DNA of 64,000 nt from assembly GCA_039111635.1 (NCBI GenBank), contig JBCAQO010000011.1:1054001-1118000 (forward strand), in the 5' to 3' direction. Positions 35,281-47,234 of this stretch are shown here, piece after piece. The notes under the pieces were generated by a model that saw only the letters and a list, made by a program, of their open reading frames with translations, searched no databases and was not told the DNA's origin. Source of the DNA: Heterobasidion occidentale (taxonomy: Eukaryota; Basidiomycota; Agaricomycetes; Russulales; Bondarzewiaceae). How positions within the stretch are numbered: the stretch's first letter is position 1; each line of letters starts with the position of its first letter. A program made the position numbers and the translations under genes.

Positions 35281-36814
35281 GGGCGGTTTTTGCTCCTGCG
35301 TGGGGGGCGCGGGGTGTTATGGGCGGGGTTGCGTTTCGGACTGGTTGTCGGTGATGATGATGAGGTCGGGTTTCATAGTAGCCTGAGGCCTCTGGAAGAC
35401 TGGGTGTCGGACCGGGGACCATTTCGGTTTGGGCTGGTAGGCTGGCATGGTCGCGTGGTCGGAGGGGGCGATGGGCAGGCTGGTGAGAGACGGCGTGCGG
35501 AGGCGGAGGATTTTGGGCAATTTTTGAGCGAATGCGATCATGAAAGGGATGTCAGTCTGAGTGTAGCTAGAATGTCGAGAATGAAGGGAACTCGGACAAG
35601 GCGGCAAATGCCGGTCGGCGAGCATCAGCTTCATTGGTGTGACTAGCGTGACAAGCGGTACTCTCTCTGCAGGCAGCTGCAGTCCTTGCACTGGCCTTGC
35701 TTTACGAGCTTTTCAGCACCATCTTCGACGAAGTCTCTACTGGCCAGCACAAGCACATATTTGGACAGGATGTCTTGTGTGCTAGAAATGACGCGTGGGT
35801 TCTGACCATCTGACGGGCTGACGGAGGCTGCACGGTGTAGGCTCTCTACAAGAGCCAGCTAAATCGCTGTCTGTTGAGTCTTGACCGCTCTGATTCAGTC
35901 GCAGCGATATTCAGAATCCTACGCTTTGTCGGTTTCTTTTTATGCCCTTTTGACCGTCGAGACCTGTGGTTTTGGCTGGGCAAAATTCGAATTTTGCATC
36001 CACGAGAACATTGACAGTCCATGTTTTCCTGATCCCTGCGTCAACTCACTGCTTTGGCCTTTCTATATGGCTTGTTTCTCCGCAAGAGTTGATTATCCTC
36101 CCTTGACAACCTCTTCGGACGACCAGTCATCTGAATCATCTCACCCTCCCGTGGACACAATGTTGCGGATTGCTTTTGCAGGATTTCGTTTATCAGATTT
36201 TGGAAGCACATGATGAAGCCTTCATACTTCTCAGAGCGATATCGACGTTGGCGCAGTATCTCAAGTAGGGGGTTTTACAGCTCGACAGAGCTCAACTTTC
36301 CTGCGCTCACTTTTCTGTCTAGGAACTTTTCATCGAAGAGACTCGTGGAATTCGGTCCAAATGCATACTCAAGTTGCTGCAGTGTCGTTTCATGATCTTG
36401 CAAGATGCAAACGACAAGTTCGTAGTTTCCGCTGCGCAGATGCCTCGAAAATATGCACTCGTTCTGCAGAGATGTTAGCAGGCTTCTCAGTGTACCTTAC
36501 TAACAACACCTATGCTCGTACCGGATTGAGGTGAGTTCCACCTTCACACTCTCATTCACAGATATCTACACCCTTTGACTAGTGCTTGGAAACCTTCGCA
36601 AGCCTTCTGCTGAATTTGTGGCGAGTGAAAAGGACGTCATTCGTGACCGGTGCATGTGACTTGGAGTAGCTTGGACCGCAGGGCAAGGCGGCCACTAACA
36701 GGCCACCACCCGTCTCTTTCTGCCACTTGGCTTACTCTTGTCTACCGTTCCTTTCGAGTCTTCAACTCGATCCACACAACTGACACTCCCGCTGCCAAGG
36801 TCGCAGATTGGAAC
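35281..36814. other. Intergenic stretch, possible gene debris
   Basis: A 110-codon plus-strand frame at 35881-36213 has ordinary composition but no recognised family. The rest is AT-richer than the neighbouring genes. Nothing else can be supported. Confidence 0.4.
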
Positions 36815-38045
36815 ATGAGCTGCTTACCTGGTGAGCTCCTCGAAGCTATCTTTGACGCGGTTCCTCCCGGCCACACCCTCTTACAGGTTCGGCTGCTGAA
36901 CCGGACGTTTTGTAAGAGGGTCACGCCACTCGCATTTGAACGGGTCAATGTCACCAATACGCCTGAGAGCGCAGAGGCATTCAGTAATATCTTACGATCC
37001 AAGACGCTAGCATGTCTCGTTCAAGAAATTTTCTTTCGAGAAAACTATGCAGTTTCCAAAGAAGCAGAAGGTCTGTATCTGTTCCAGGATATGTGTGTTC
37101 AACCTTATTGTCGAGGCTGATGTGATGTAGGTCCTCGTCAAGCATGGAGTCCATTGCCTTTGTGCCATCCGCTCGCAGTCAGTGCCCCCTTAAAGGACTC
37201 CCTCACTTCGTCATTCTCCTACCTTTGCCACCTTCCATCTATCAGGAGCCTGTCGTTAACGTTCTGGCCTACGAGCAGACAATTTTGGTCACCGAGTCCA
37301 TTTGCACTTCAAATGACAGTCCTCAGCGCAATTTCAGCGCAATTGCCCCTAGCTACACTCACTTCTCTCTCCATCAACGGCTTGTACGCATATCACGGCC
37401 CACGGTATGATAAACCTGCTTTTCAGAACCTCTTCCGTGGACTCGACGCTATCCGTATCTCGCCATCTTGGGGATTGGAGCCTCCGCCGCCAGTCCATTG
37501 GGGTTCATTTGTCATTTTTTGGGAGCACACAATGCAGCATCGGATTCTCAGCCCTCTCGCCTCTCTCTCTCGTTCTCTCACGTCGTTCACTCTTCACAGT
37601 GATCTGGACGTCGGCGTTGTCCCTCGGGTCGATTTTTCTCAGCTGGACTTTCCTGCGCTCGCGTCCTTGTCATTGCGGATGATTTTGTTCAACGAGGAAA
37701 CTCACGTCGAAGACTTCATCGTGCGACACAAACACACGCTAAAGTCGCTGCACCTTGCGCAATGCCACATCGCATCCCGTGGCCTTTTGGAAGGCCCGCC
37801 GCAGGTCTGGTCTCAGATATGGATTCGTTTTGCAGATGAGCTGGAGGCCTTGGTTCAGCTCTCGGTGGAATCCGGCCACAACGGACCAAGTCGGGCCACA
37901 CAATGCCTCTTATGTGCACCTCGACGAGCGAGTGGGCCACTCGTATCTGCAAGTGGACGAGAAGACGTCGGCGGAAGATGATATGGTCGAGCACATGTTC
38001 CAGGAAGTGGTTCGTTTGAGGCGATGCAAACTGAGAGGCTCGTGA
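36815..38045 (+). CDS. F-box / leucine-rich-repeat-like protein 1
   Basis: The start MSCLPGELLEAIFDAVPP, with the following LLQVRLLNRTFCKRVTPLAF, is a basidiomycete-type F-box, which would dock to Skp1 in an SCF ubiquitin ligase. A 60-nt intron after KEAEG leads to a long Leu/Ser-rich body of degenerate repeats (SLTSFTLHSDLDVGVVPRVD, FPALASLSLRMILFNEETHV, EDFIVRHKHTLKSLHLAQCH). Two related genes lie at 41133 and 49681. Near 37885 the frame appears to slip. The upstream frame ends at 37981, while a better C-terminus (VGHSYLQVDEKTSAEDDMVE) continues in another frame to 38045. This may be an indel or natural divergence. Confidence 0.7.
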
Positions 38046-38408
38046 AGAATTAATTTTAGAACAATAATTACACGGATTATCTTGAATATGGCAGACCACT
38101 CGTGATGTTAGCGACTACTGTGCTCTGTCGCGATCATCGTATTGTTGCAAATTGAACCTCTTTGGTACTAACCTGTCCATTTGAGCCAAAACATATTGGA
38201 AACCGTTCGTCGCGCGAGAGGCGCTTGGTCACCAGCACACAACTCATACATCCAGGTACTTCCCCACACCCAATCGCCATATCCGCATCCAAAGGCGTCA
38301 CCCCTCGGTATAAGCCAAGGTTAGAATCCGCGCACGCAGCCACCATCGATCCCTGAGTCAATCCGCCTCAGCTCGGCAGCCTCATCGCACGTTCTCTCTT
38401 AGACCACC

Positions 38409-39933
38409 ATGTCCGCACACCCTGAAGACCCAGAGCGCCAGCCGCTCCTCGCTGGGCCGGCTGCCAACCCACAGACGTACACTGACGCACCGACAGAGCA
38501 TGCACCGCCCATCGACGTCATTATCGCCTCAGAGGACGCTGACGCGCTGCTCGCAGCCGACGCGCTCGCGCCGAAGGAAACGGTTTCCGCATGGACCGCC
38601 GTGTGGTACGTCGTCATCGCCTCGCTCGCCACCGCCGCTGGTGCTGCTCGTCAAGGCCTTCATCGACGCGGACGACGTCGAGGTGCGCCCCGTCCCGCCT
38701 CCCTCCCCCCTGTCCCTGTCCCCCTCTCTGAGCCGCGCCCCCGTGCGGGCAGTTTGATCTCGGCGAGGCCCTGAGGAAGGCGCTCGGCGGCGGGCTCAGC
38801 GGCGCTGCGGGTGCGTCGGCCGACTCTCGCGCACATCCGTCTCGCCACCTCATCCTCGCGCCCCCACAGCCATGGTCCTCCAAGTCCTCACGCTCATGGT
38901 ACGCCTCTCCCTCCCTCCCCACACCCTTTTCGCCGCCCTCACCCCTTCCAAGCCCCTCCGCACGGTCATGAACTACCAATACCGCTACGGGTCCACCATG
39001 ACCGAAGCCCTCCGCACGCTCTACGCCGCCGGCGGGCCCGTGCGCTTCTACGCGGGGCTGTCCGCTGCGCTCGTGCAGGGCCCCGTCGCGCGCTTCGGCG
39101 ACACCGCCGCGAACGCGGGCATCCTCGCGCTTCTGCAGAGCAACCCGCTGCTCAGCCGCCTCCCCGCGGCCGCGAAGACCGTGTTCGCGTCCGCCGCCGC
39201 GGCGCTGTTCCGCATGGGTCTCACGCCGGTGGATACCGTCAAGACAACGCTGCAGACGCAGGGCGCGCGCGGGTGGGGGATCTTGAAGCGCCGGGTGCGT
39301 CGCGGTGCGCGTGCGTGTGTGCAGTGTGTGCGTGCTGATGGGAGGCCACTTTGAAGGTCGAGGTGTATGGGTTTGGGTCGCTGTTCTACGGCGCGTGGGC
39401 GACCGCGGCCGCCACCTTTGTCGGACACTACCCCGTACGTCCCTCTTCCCCGCACCCTTCCTTCCCTTCGCCCGCCGCTCACCGCCCGCGCCAGTGGTTC
39501 AGCACGTACAACTATCTCGACGAAACGCTCCCCGCGCCGCACACGCTCATCCAAAAACTCCTCCGCCAGGCGCTGATCGGCTTCGTCGCCTCCGCGCTCT
39601 CCGACACGGTCTCCAACTCGCTGCGCGTCGTCAAGACGTACCGCCAGGTGAACGAGACGCGCGTCGGGTACGCGGCGGCGGCGCGCGCGGTCGTCGCCGC
39701 GGACGGTATTAAGGGACTGCTTGGGAGGGGGTTGAGGACGCGGATATTGGCGAATGGGTTGCAAGGGGTGATGTTTTCGGTGTTGTGGAGGCTTTTTATG
39801 GATCTGTGGGTGTCTCTTTCATTTTCTCCTCGTTTGTTTTGTTTTTCTTGATTGGTTTGGCTTGGTTTGCGATGAGCGGGGTGCTGATGCGGCTTTTGTG
39901 TGCGTTTGCAGGTGGAACGAGAAGACGAAATAG
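38409..39933 (+). CDS. Divergent mitochondrial carrier (SLC25-like) protein
   Basis: The N-terminus MSAHPEDPERQPLLAGPAAN is followed by a hydrophobic segment (WTAVWYVVIASLATA, LVLLVKAFIDADDVE). Carrier-like repeats follow: RTVMNYQYRYGSTMTEALRT with FYAGLSAALVQGPVARFGDT, then MGLTPVDTVKTTLQTQGARG, which has the PxDxxK signature. ALSDTVSNSLRVVKTYRQVN and GIKGLLGRGLRTRILANGLQ form the third repeat. Only the middle repeat keeps the full signature, so transport substrate and even activity are uncertain. Five introns are inferred; the last joins MDL to WNEKTK before TAG 39931-39933. Near 38640 the frame changes within GCCACCGCCGCTGG, apparently two bases short, which is best read as an indel. Confidence 0.75.
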
Positions 39934-40789
39934 AGCACGGCAGGGTTCACGGTCAGTGTGCGAGTGCTTCATCATGTAGAGTACGCCGCGGCGACGATGT
40001 TGTAAGGTATAACGAGTCAACTGGGCGTTTTCTTCTGACGCACAGATCGTACGGGGTGTAAAGAGGGGGCTCCGGCTCGCTTCGAAGGCGATGCCGCACC
40101 CCGTCGCCAGGACAAGGGTGACTGACCGGTTTGGGTTTGTGATGGCGTCGCAGCGTGGCGGGGACTTTTTTTGTCTCCAGATTTCCGAGAGATCTCATAG
40201 CGAGTGGTGGTCCCCGACGCTATCTAGCAGCACGGACTGGCATGTGCGAGTGCGCCGATCGGCGTTATTCGTAGCTTTGGAGGCCGTGAAGGCGTCACCA
40301 CGACATTGTGTTTCACACTGCTGCCGGCTTCGTACTCGTACGGAGCTAGCCGCTCGAGCGCGAGCTTTCTCGGTTTTCTCTCTCCACCTTATTTTCTACT
40401 GTTCCAAGGTTCGTCGCGTCTCGTCAGCGCCAGCATCCACCTCCCACGACGCTCTTTGCTAATTTCGCCACCCTCGACACACTCAGTACATGCCTCGTCG
40501 ACGCACAAACATGCCCATCCTGTATGCCGACCGGCTCTCACCCTCGCCCGTATCCGACGCTCGCTACCGCGTTTCTACAGGACCTACTAAGAAATCGACA
40601 TTGTCATCTCCCCTTGTGCACTGCCCATCGTCAGACGTACCTCGGACTCGAATCTCGTCGGAGTAAGCGCTCGATTTCTGACAATATTTTCCTCGTTTTG
40701 CCTCGTACGGGAGCGGGGCTTTCAAGTTGACAGATATTTTTTTTTAATCTGATCGAGTTCAAGAATGTCATGCTCAGTGTGGAGCAGCA
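39934..40789. other. Intergenic stretch, no gene seen
   Basis: Short frames are present on both strands without recognised families. Right of about 40790 the sequence becomes part of the inverted duplication shared with 49690-51240. Confidence 0.45.
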
Positions 40790-42330
40790 GGAGTGACTGG
40801 TCCGAACGCATGCCCACGACTAAATCATCATGTATCCGTCCCTCTTCGACTCGCGGTCTGGACAGGGAGAGATCTAGACACCGTTTGCCATGAAGGATGC
40901 TTCATCTCAGATTTGTTCGGTAGTGTACGTATTGAATTCTTCTGTCGCGCGTGCAGTCGCAAAAACCATGTTCTGCTCTCTCGAGTCACGGTCTACTTCT
41001 GAACTAATTATCGTCGATCGGACTTCTCATGTGGTTCTATTTGGGGTCAGCCTACTTCAGAAACGTTTGCCATCTCCAATCCAAACCCATCGATCCCCGA
41101 CAAGCCATCTCGTCGACGCCCGAGAGCTTTCAATGGACTCATTACCCTATGAGCTCCTCGACGCCATCGTTGACAGAATCTACTATCCCGAAGATTTATT
41201 AACGTTTCTTTGGTGGGAGGACGTTGAACAAGACGTTTTGCGCGTTGGCCACGCCGCGCGTCTTCCGAAAGATCACAGTCAAAAATTCTTTCACCAGTGC
41301 CACGAAATTCGGCGAGATCCTGCAAAACGACGCGATCGCTCAATGTATCGAAGTAATCGATTGGTATAGCTATGACTACCGATTTCTCAGACGCGGTACG
41401 GCTTATTCAATCGTATCATTGCAAGGACGCTGAATGTACCCTAGTGACTGAACCAAAGCCGAATGAAGAGGTCTTGCTAAAATCTCTCGCTTCTTCATTC
41501 GCCCGTATCCATGATCTTTCAAGGCTCAAAGCCCTAAATCTATCATTTTTTGAGGACCATTCCGCCCCGAATCCTCTACTACTCCAATCAACCATTCTCT
41601 CTGCAATACTCAGCCGACCCCCCCTGCTTTCTCTTTCCTCACTCTCCATCCAACACTTGACTCCACTTCACGACCCCATCTACGATCTCCCTTCGTTTAG
41701 GGGCCTCTTCGGCTCACTATCTAGTCTCTTCATTATGACTGGTTTGAACAGACCGAAGTCCTACTCTCGGGATGCCTATATCCGTTTTTGGGAACAAGGG
41801 ATTCAGAACCACGTACTCGGCTCTCTCTCACACTCACTCACTTCGTTCGCTCTCCACAGCGACGTTGACGTGGGCATTGTACCCAGGCTTGATTTCTCGC
41901 AGGCGAATTTCCCCACGCTCGAGTCCCTCTCGTTGGAGGGGATCTTGTTCAATGCGGTCACACATGTCGAGGATTTTATCATACGCCACAAAGGAACCCT
42001 GAGGGAGCTGTCGCTGAGGGAGTGCAGAATTGCGATCGAAGACCCGGCGCAAGGAGCGCCGCGCCAGTGGTCGCATATATGGCACCGCTTTGCCGAGGAA
42101 CTGAAGGCATTGGAGATGCTCAACGTGAAGTCCGAATCGCACTGGGTGGAGGACTATGCAGATTCTGACTACGATGTGGAGGAACCGATGAACTACGTAC
42201 GGCCAACAGAAGGGCTTGAGGGGACCCGGTATGCGTATTCGACAATGCAGAAGTCACCGTATGACGTTGGCGATGCTCAGGCACTTCAAAAGTTTCGGTT
42301 TTTGATTCATCCGGAGGACGAGTACTGAAA
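40790..42330 (+). repeat. Inverted segmental duplication, left arm
   Basis: Read rightward, this arm matches the reverse complement of 49690-51240. Landmarks shared in order are GTGACTGGTCCG, a CCCTCTTCGACTCGCGGTCT box, GCTCTCTCGAGTCACG, the coding start ATGGACTCATT and the body of an F-box gene. Identity looks high but is broken by small indels. Confidence 0.75.
41133..42328 (+). pseudogene. F-box / LRR-like protein 2, F-box exon disrupted
   Basis: The start MDSLPYELLDAIVDRIYYPE matches the third F-box gene. After LLT, about 20 nt replace the 9 nt found in that copy, so NKTFCALATPRVFRKITVKN falls into another frame. The second part is open from about 41372 to 42328 and is almost identical in plan to its relatives: RDAYIRFWEQGIQNHVLGSL, SLTSFALHSDVDVGIVPRLD, FIIRHKGTLRELSLRECRIA, then an acidic C-terminus ending HPEDEY. 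The joint between the two parts resembles an intron (GTACGG...CAAG) but is only about 30 nt, shorter than any functional intron here. A shortened product lacking the F-box is possible. Confidence 0.65.
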
Positions 42331-43309
42331 TAGAGACTTGTGGGCGGGATCACTTCCAGTCGGAGCAATCATCGCGAGCAAAGATGTGGATGTATGCTAT
42401 AACAGCGCGAATGACGATGTGAGCGATACACGAGATCTGATAATTCGATTTCCAGGAGACATATGAAGCATTTCATGCAATTGGCGAACAACTATTCGAG
42501 AATATATATTCTCTTGAGACTCTGTTTCTAGTACGTAGATGGCGATCGTGAAGAGGTTTATCACGGAGGTGATGGGGACGAAGACGGTAATAAATATGAT
42601 GAGGGTGATAGATACGACGGCGCTGATGCAATGTACGGCGACGGTAGTGCAGACAACAACGGTGACAAAATTAACGATACTATTGTTCATGTCGTCAGTT
42701 GAATTCTCCGGGTTCTGAACACCATATACATATATGAAGGGTATCATGACAATTTGAGGACATACCATTATATAGGCTTATTTCTCCCAGATTATGTTTA
42801 AGTTGGTACAATAACCATCCGATGTCGATGCGCATTGGGTGAATCAAATTAGCAGATCAGTGAAGGGCTCCATGAAAATTCCCGAATATCTGAATCACGA
42901 ATAGACTGACAAGGATCTCCCGAATTCTTGTGCGAGGAATTCGAAAATCCGCTGCAAAGCGTGGCAGGTGCATTGCTACTTCAAGATACTCGGTCATTGG
43001 CAGCTAGAACGTCCCACAAGTCCGTGCACACATCAGAGCGGGTGCTTCCACAGAGGAGGCCAGCAACTTGTTCGTGTAGTGCGTCATATATGCAAGGGGC
43101 CGACCTTTACACCTAGAAGATAATCGGAACCCTTGGCCAGTAAGAGCTGGGAATGCACGGACTCGGGTTTTTTTTTGACGCGATCCGGATGGAGCATTTG
43201 AGAAGTCAAGCTTTCACTGCAATGGAGGATGAGATGTGGCGTAACTTGAAGGACTCATGCGACAGTCGAGCTGGCCGTCACCAGCTCCCACTCAAAAAAT
43301 TCCCACCCT
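42331..43309. other. Unassigned DNA with a D/G-rich plus-strand frame
   Basis: Between about 42530 and 42710 the plus strand reads as an Asp/Gly-rich peptide (DGDEDGNKYDEGDRYDGADA). It may be a remnant of an acidic protein tail like those of the deaminase genes to the right. From about 42960 the sequence weakly resembles 51930-52140. Confidence 0.35.
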
Positions 43310-43505
43310 CCCGACAACTCGTCCGACGAGTCGCGCCCCAATATGCACTCCCCTAGCAGCTACGGTGAGCAAGTGCATGGCGCCTGCCATATGATTGCGG
43401 TGCAAACACCCTCCGTACCATTAGGTGGAGTCAAAACGCCGCCGCGCCCTCTACAGTGAAATATCACGCTAAACGAAGCCCACATCGCGTTGCAAGGCAC
43501 TTGCG
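43310..43505 (-). pseudogene. Duplicated 3' end of GPI13
   Basis: This stretch aligns with 52476-52690, the last ~65 codons of GPI13, in the same orientation. Shared landmarks are GCGCCCCAATATGCACTCCC, GAGCAAGTGCATGGCRCCTG and CGAAGCCCRCAYCGCGTTGC. It carries substitutions and at least one internal deletion, so it cannot encode the protein. The duplicated block seems to extend leftward to about 42960, matching DNA downstream of GPI13. Confidence 0.7.
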
Positions 43506-44038
43506 CACAGTCCTTCCACCAGTGCACAAAGTGGCCGCATAGATCAGGAAGCAAGGGCGGTATGGAAATTTGACTGCGCGCATTATATCGGTGCGCAAAA
43601 TCCTCTGTATATCTGAAATCTGTGCACGAGTACACAGTCGATTAACAAAATAGAGAACCGGTCGATCGTGTTTACTCACGAATACGTGAATGGGCTAGGA
43701 CAGAGTCAACTGCGCATCAATTGCATCATACTTGGACGAAAACGAATCCCTTACCAGCCGCTTCTTGTCCCCATCTCCTTCACGAGCTCATACTTCGACG
43801 ATGAGGATAACGACGCCACTCTCATCCGTCACCTTGTGTAGCGCGGACGACAGCTCGTTCGTTTTCTGCTGCCACCCGGAGACGCTTGGGTGCTCAATTT
43901 GGCAGGACAGGCCGATAGAAAAGGTGGCGAGGAAGGCGACAAGGGGCAGCAGGTGGAGAGTCAGCAATGCGACTGGTCGCTTACAGTAAGGCTTGCTGTC
44001 ATCATCTTCGTGTGCACTCATACTTCGCACACCTTTAA

Positions 44039-45552
44039 GTGTTTTATGGCTACCCAGAAGTGCTCATCACCTTCTTGGATCCTTACTTGCCTCCCGTCAT
44101 GGCAGAATGGAGGCCGAAGCTCGGTGCCATTGGCGACATCAAGTCCATCATCGATGCATTGGCCACCCTATGCGTGTCCAAGGCTAACGACGCTATTGCT
44201 GTTGCTCTGGAGTCGCTACTGACGGTGATCTACCTGACACTCTCGTGCCTCATCTGCAGAATGTGTGGGAGAAGCTCAAAGAAATATCCTTGATCGACGG
44301 CACCCAATTCTCCTTGAAATCACAGCTCAAGTCATTGGTAGCTGATCTTGCTGTTGACATTTACAGCTTTTCCTGGTCAGCTTTCTATCATCACTTCACT
44401 GGATTCTGCTACGCGGATCGCATCGTCGAAAACTTCATCCCGCGAGTGACGATGCCTACCGTCGACGCTTTGAATACCAATGAACGTCGTGACCTCCTGG
44501 AGATCGGGCAGATCTTTGATACCCTTCACAAGACTATCACCTGCGACAAGCCTAATGACATCCGGATCGTTGTTTCAAAGCTAGAGACACTCTGTGCTAA
44601 ACTCCCACCATACCTGCCTGATCCTGACCTCCCCGATGCTTCGCAAGACACCCTTATCGAACGATGCTGTAGGATAAGTGCGTCTCTTACGTGTCCCATA
44701 TATGATTGTACATTTAATGCTAAACTAATTGTCCATTCAGCAAACGAACACCCTGCACTCTGTGATTACTTCTCAGACATCCTCGAGCTCCACCGCTCCA
44801 TGAAAACCCTCATACATACCACTTCTTCTGCGAGATACAAGCAGTGGTTTCTTCTGCCCATACAAGTCGTCCAAGTGCCGGGCACGCGCCTCCCTTTCGA
44901 AGTCAACATGCACGATGATGCAATGCTGCAGCTTTGGAGGAAACACGGTGGGATGAAGGGTGACGACGAAGGCTTGGATGAGCAGTGGGAGACCGTAATG
45001 GTTCAGACGATGCTGGAGACGCTTACCAGGGAGTCGAGAGATGTCTCTGTCAGGGTCGTAGATGGTCAAACAATCTTGTTCTCCCAGACATACGTCCATG
45101 GGGAGTGTGCGCTGGTTGCGCATTTCGCAAACAATCAGCCCGAGGCGAGCCCGTACCCTTACATCGGCCTCAGCACCAAGTATTATTGCTACCCCTGCCA
45201 TGTCTTCTTGACCGCGTACCACCGCTCCGGTCCAAAACTAGGTTTTTTCACTCAAGGCGTCGAACCTGATACTTATCTTCCCTTCGCGTTTCCCGAGTTG
45301 GCCGATCAGGCCTTGAACACAGAAGTGAGGCGGCAAATGACTACTTACGCCAAAAACATGCTCTGGGAAGTGTGGGCAAAAGCAAAGCATAATTGGGCCT
45401 TCTTCAACAGCGACGACGACGACGACGACGACGACGATGACTATGACGACTATGATGACAAAGGTGTGGAAAACGGCGAAGAAGACACCAACGGTGAAGA
45501 GAACAACGCCACGTCGGCGTCCTCACTTGTCCATCACCCTCTGTCACAATGA
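44039..45552 (+). pseudogene. OTT_1508-like deaminase, copy A (frame-broken near the N-terminus)
   Basis: The C-terminal half has the zinc-site motifs of the nucleic-acid/nucleotide deaminase fold. YVHGECALVAHF supplies HxE (45097-45105), and YIGLSTKYYCYPCHVF supplies CxxC (45187-45198). In Pfam terms it best resembles OTT_1508_deam, a family known from fungi, plants and some intracellular bacteria; the substrate is unknown. An alpha-helical N-terminal part (FLDPYLPPVMAEWRPK, IDALATLCVSKANDAIAVAL) precedes it. One intron is at about 44677-44742. The tail is a run of Asp encoded by a GAC repeat. Against copy B, 31 nt are missing at 44219, throwing the N-terminal ~60 residues out of frame. A shorter protein from 44245 stays open. 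Confidence 0.7.
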
Positions 45553-45659
45553 TGTATGTGATAATTGTTTCTCGACTCTTTTTTTCGCTAATCCTGCTTG
45601 TGTTCGCCGACATTCGGTGCGATGAACTATTCACCCAAATATCAACAGCTCATTGAGAT

Positions 45660-45977
45660 CGAAAGCCCAGATATCTGACCCACATACAGTAGCACCGAAA
45701 AAGACCTCGTGAGTTCTTCTGTGAAGAACACCGCTGGTCATTTGCAAACGAATCGGGGCTCCTCAATATTCTTCTCACAATCATCATTGCTGTAGATGAA
45801 CGTTGAACATCGATAACAGTTGAGTTGATGCAAGCCCATGTCGGGATTCGCCGACCCGCTTGTCCTGATGCCTCTCGATTGGTGCGCCTCTCTAAGAAGC
45901 CAGGGTGTCTGCTATCGCCTGGCGTCGCTACATGAAGTACAGCCGTCAACACCTTCATAGATACTCGTGCATTCTCA
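45660..45977. other. Spacer between deaminase copies
   Basis: The 3' flank of copy A (45560-45720) matches the 3' flank of copy B (49200-49350), including AGATCGAAAGCCCRGATATC and CACATACAGTAGCACCGA. The duplication unit is therefore about 2 kb and includes downstream noncoding DNA. No gene lies here. Confidence 0.6.
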
Positions 45978-47234
45978 ATGGCTAATCCAGAGGTACCCAT
46001 CGCTTGCTTAGACCCCTTCATGCCTTCCATCATGCTAGAACTTTGGAGGCCGAAGCTTCGTCGCGCTAGTTACATCAACTCCATCATCGATGCATTAGCC
46101 GTCATCTGCGTGTCCCAGTCAAATGACGCTATTGCTATTGCCCTGGAGTCGGGCGCTGGACGGTCCATAACCTTATATCTCGCTACTGACGGTGATCTAC
46201 CTGACACTCTCGTGCCTCATCTGCAGAATGTGTGGGAGAAGCTCAGAGGGATATCCTTGATCGATGGCACTCGATCTTCCCTGAAATCGCAGCACAATTT
46301 GTCAGTCACTGATCTTGCTGTTGACATTTATAGCTTTTCTTGGTCGGCATTTCATCAGCATTTCACCGAAGGATGCTACGTAGACTACATTGTCGAAGAG
46401 TTCATCCCGCAGGTTACGATGCCCGCCGTCGATGCTTTAAATGCCGATGAACGCCATGACCTCTTGGAGATTGGACGGCTATTGGATACCCTCCGCAAGA
46501 CGATAGCCTGCGACAGGCCCAATGATATCCGGATCTTCGTTTCAAAGCTGGAGACACTCTGTACTAAACTTACACCGTACCTCCCTGATCCCAACCTCCC
46601 TGATGCACCGCAAGACGCTCTTATCGAGCGATACTGTAAAATAGGTGTGCCTTTTGCGTGCCCCATCAACGAAAGTACATCCAATGCTCAGATGTTTGTG
46701 GTTCATTCAGTGGGTGAACATCCTGAGCTGCTCAGTGATTATTTGACAGACATCTACAAGCTCCACCGTTCTATAAACACCCTCATACACGCCACTTCTT
46801 CTGCGAGATACAAGCAATGGTTTCTTCTTCCAATCCGAGTAATCCAAGTGCCGGGCACGCACCTCCCTTTCGAGGTCAACATGCACGATGATGCAATGCT
46901 GCAGCTTTGGAGGAAACACGGTGGGATGAAGGGCGATGACACAGACTTAGACGAGCAATGGGAGACCGAAATGGTTCAGCCGATGCTAAAGACGCTCACC
47001 AGGGAGCCAAGAGACGTCTCTGTCAAGGTCGTAGATGGTCAGACAATCCTGTCCTCCCAGACATACGTCCACGGGGAGTGTGCGCTGGTTGCGCATCTCG
47101 CAAATGATCAGGCCGACGCGAGCCCATACCCTTACATCGGCCTCAGCTCCAAGTATTCTTGCTACCCCTGCCATGTCTTCTTGGCTGCCAACCGCCGCTC
47201 GGGTCCGAAACTGGATTACACTTACTATACGCAA

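Noticed and set aside
42397..42768. Hydrophobic minus-strand protein of 123 residues
   Set aside because: It is the complement of a D/G-rich plus-strand repeat; valine/isoleucine richness follows from that composition.
45413..45446. GAC microsatellite as a noncoding repeat
   Set aside because: It encodes the Asp tail in frame and a similar tail is encoded by mixed codons in copy B, so it is part of the protein.
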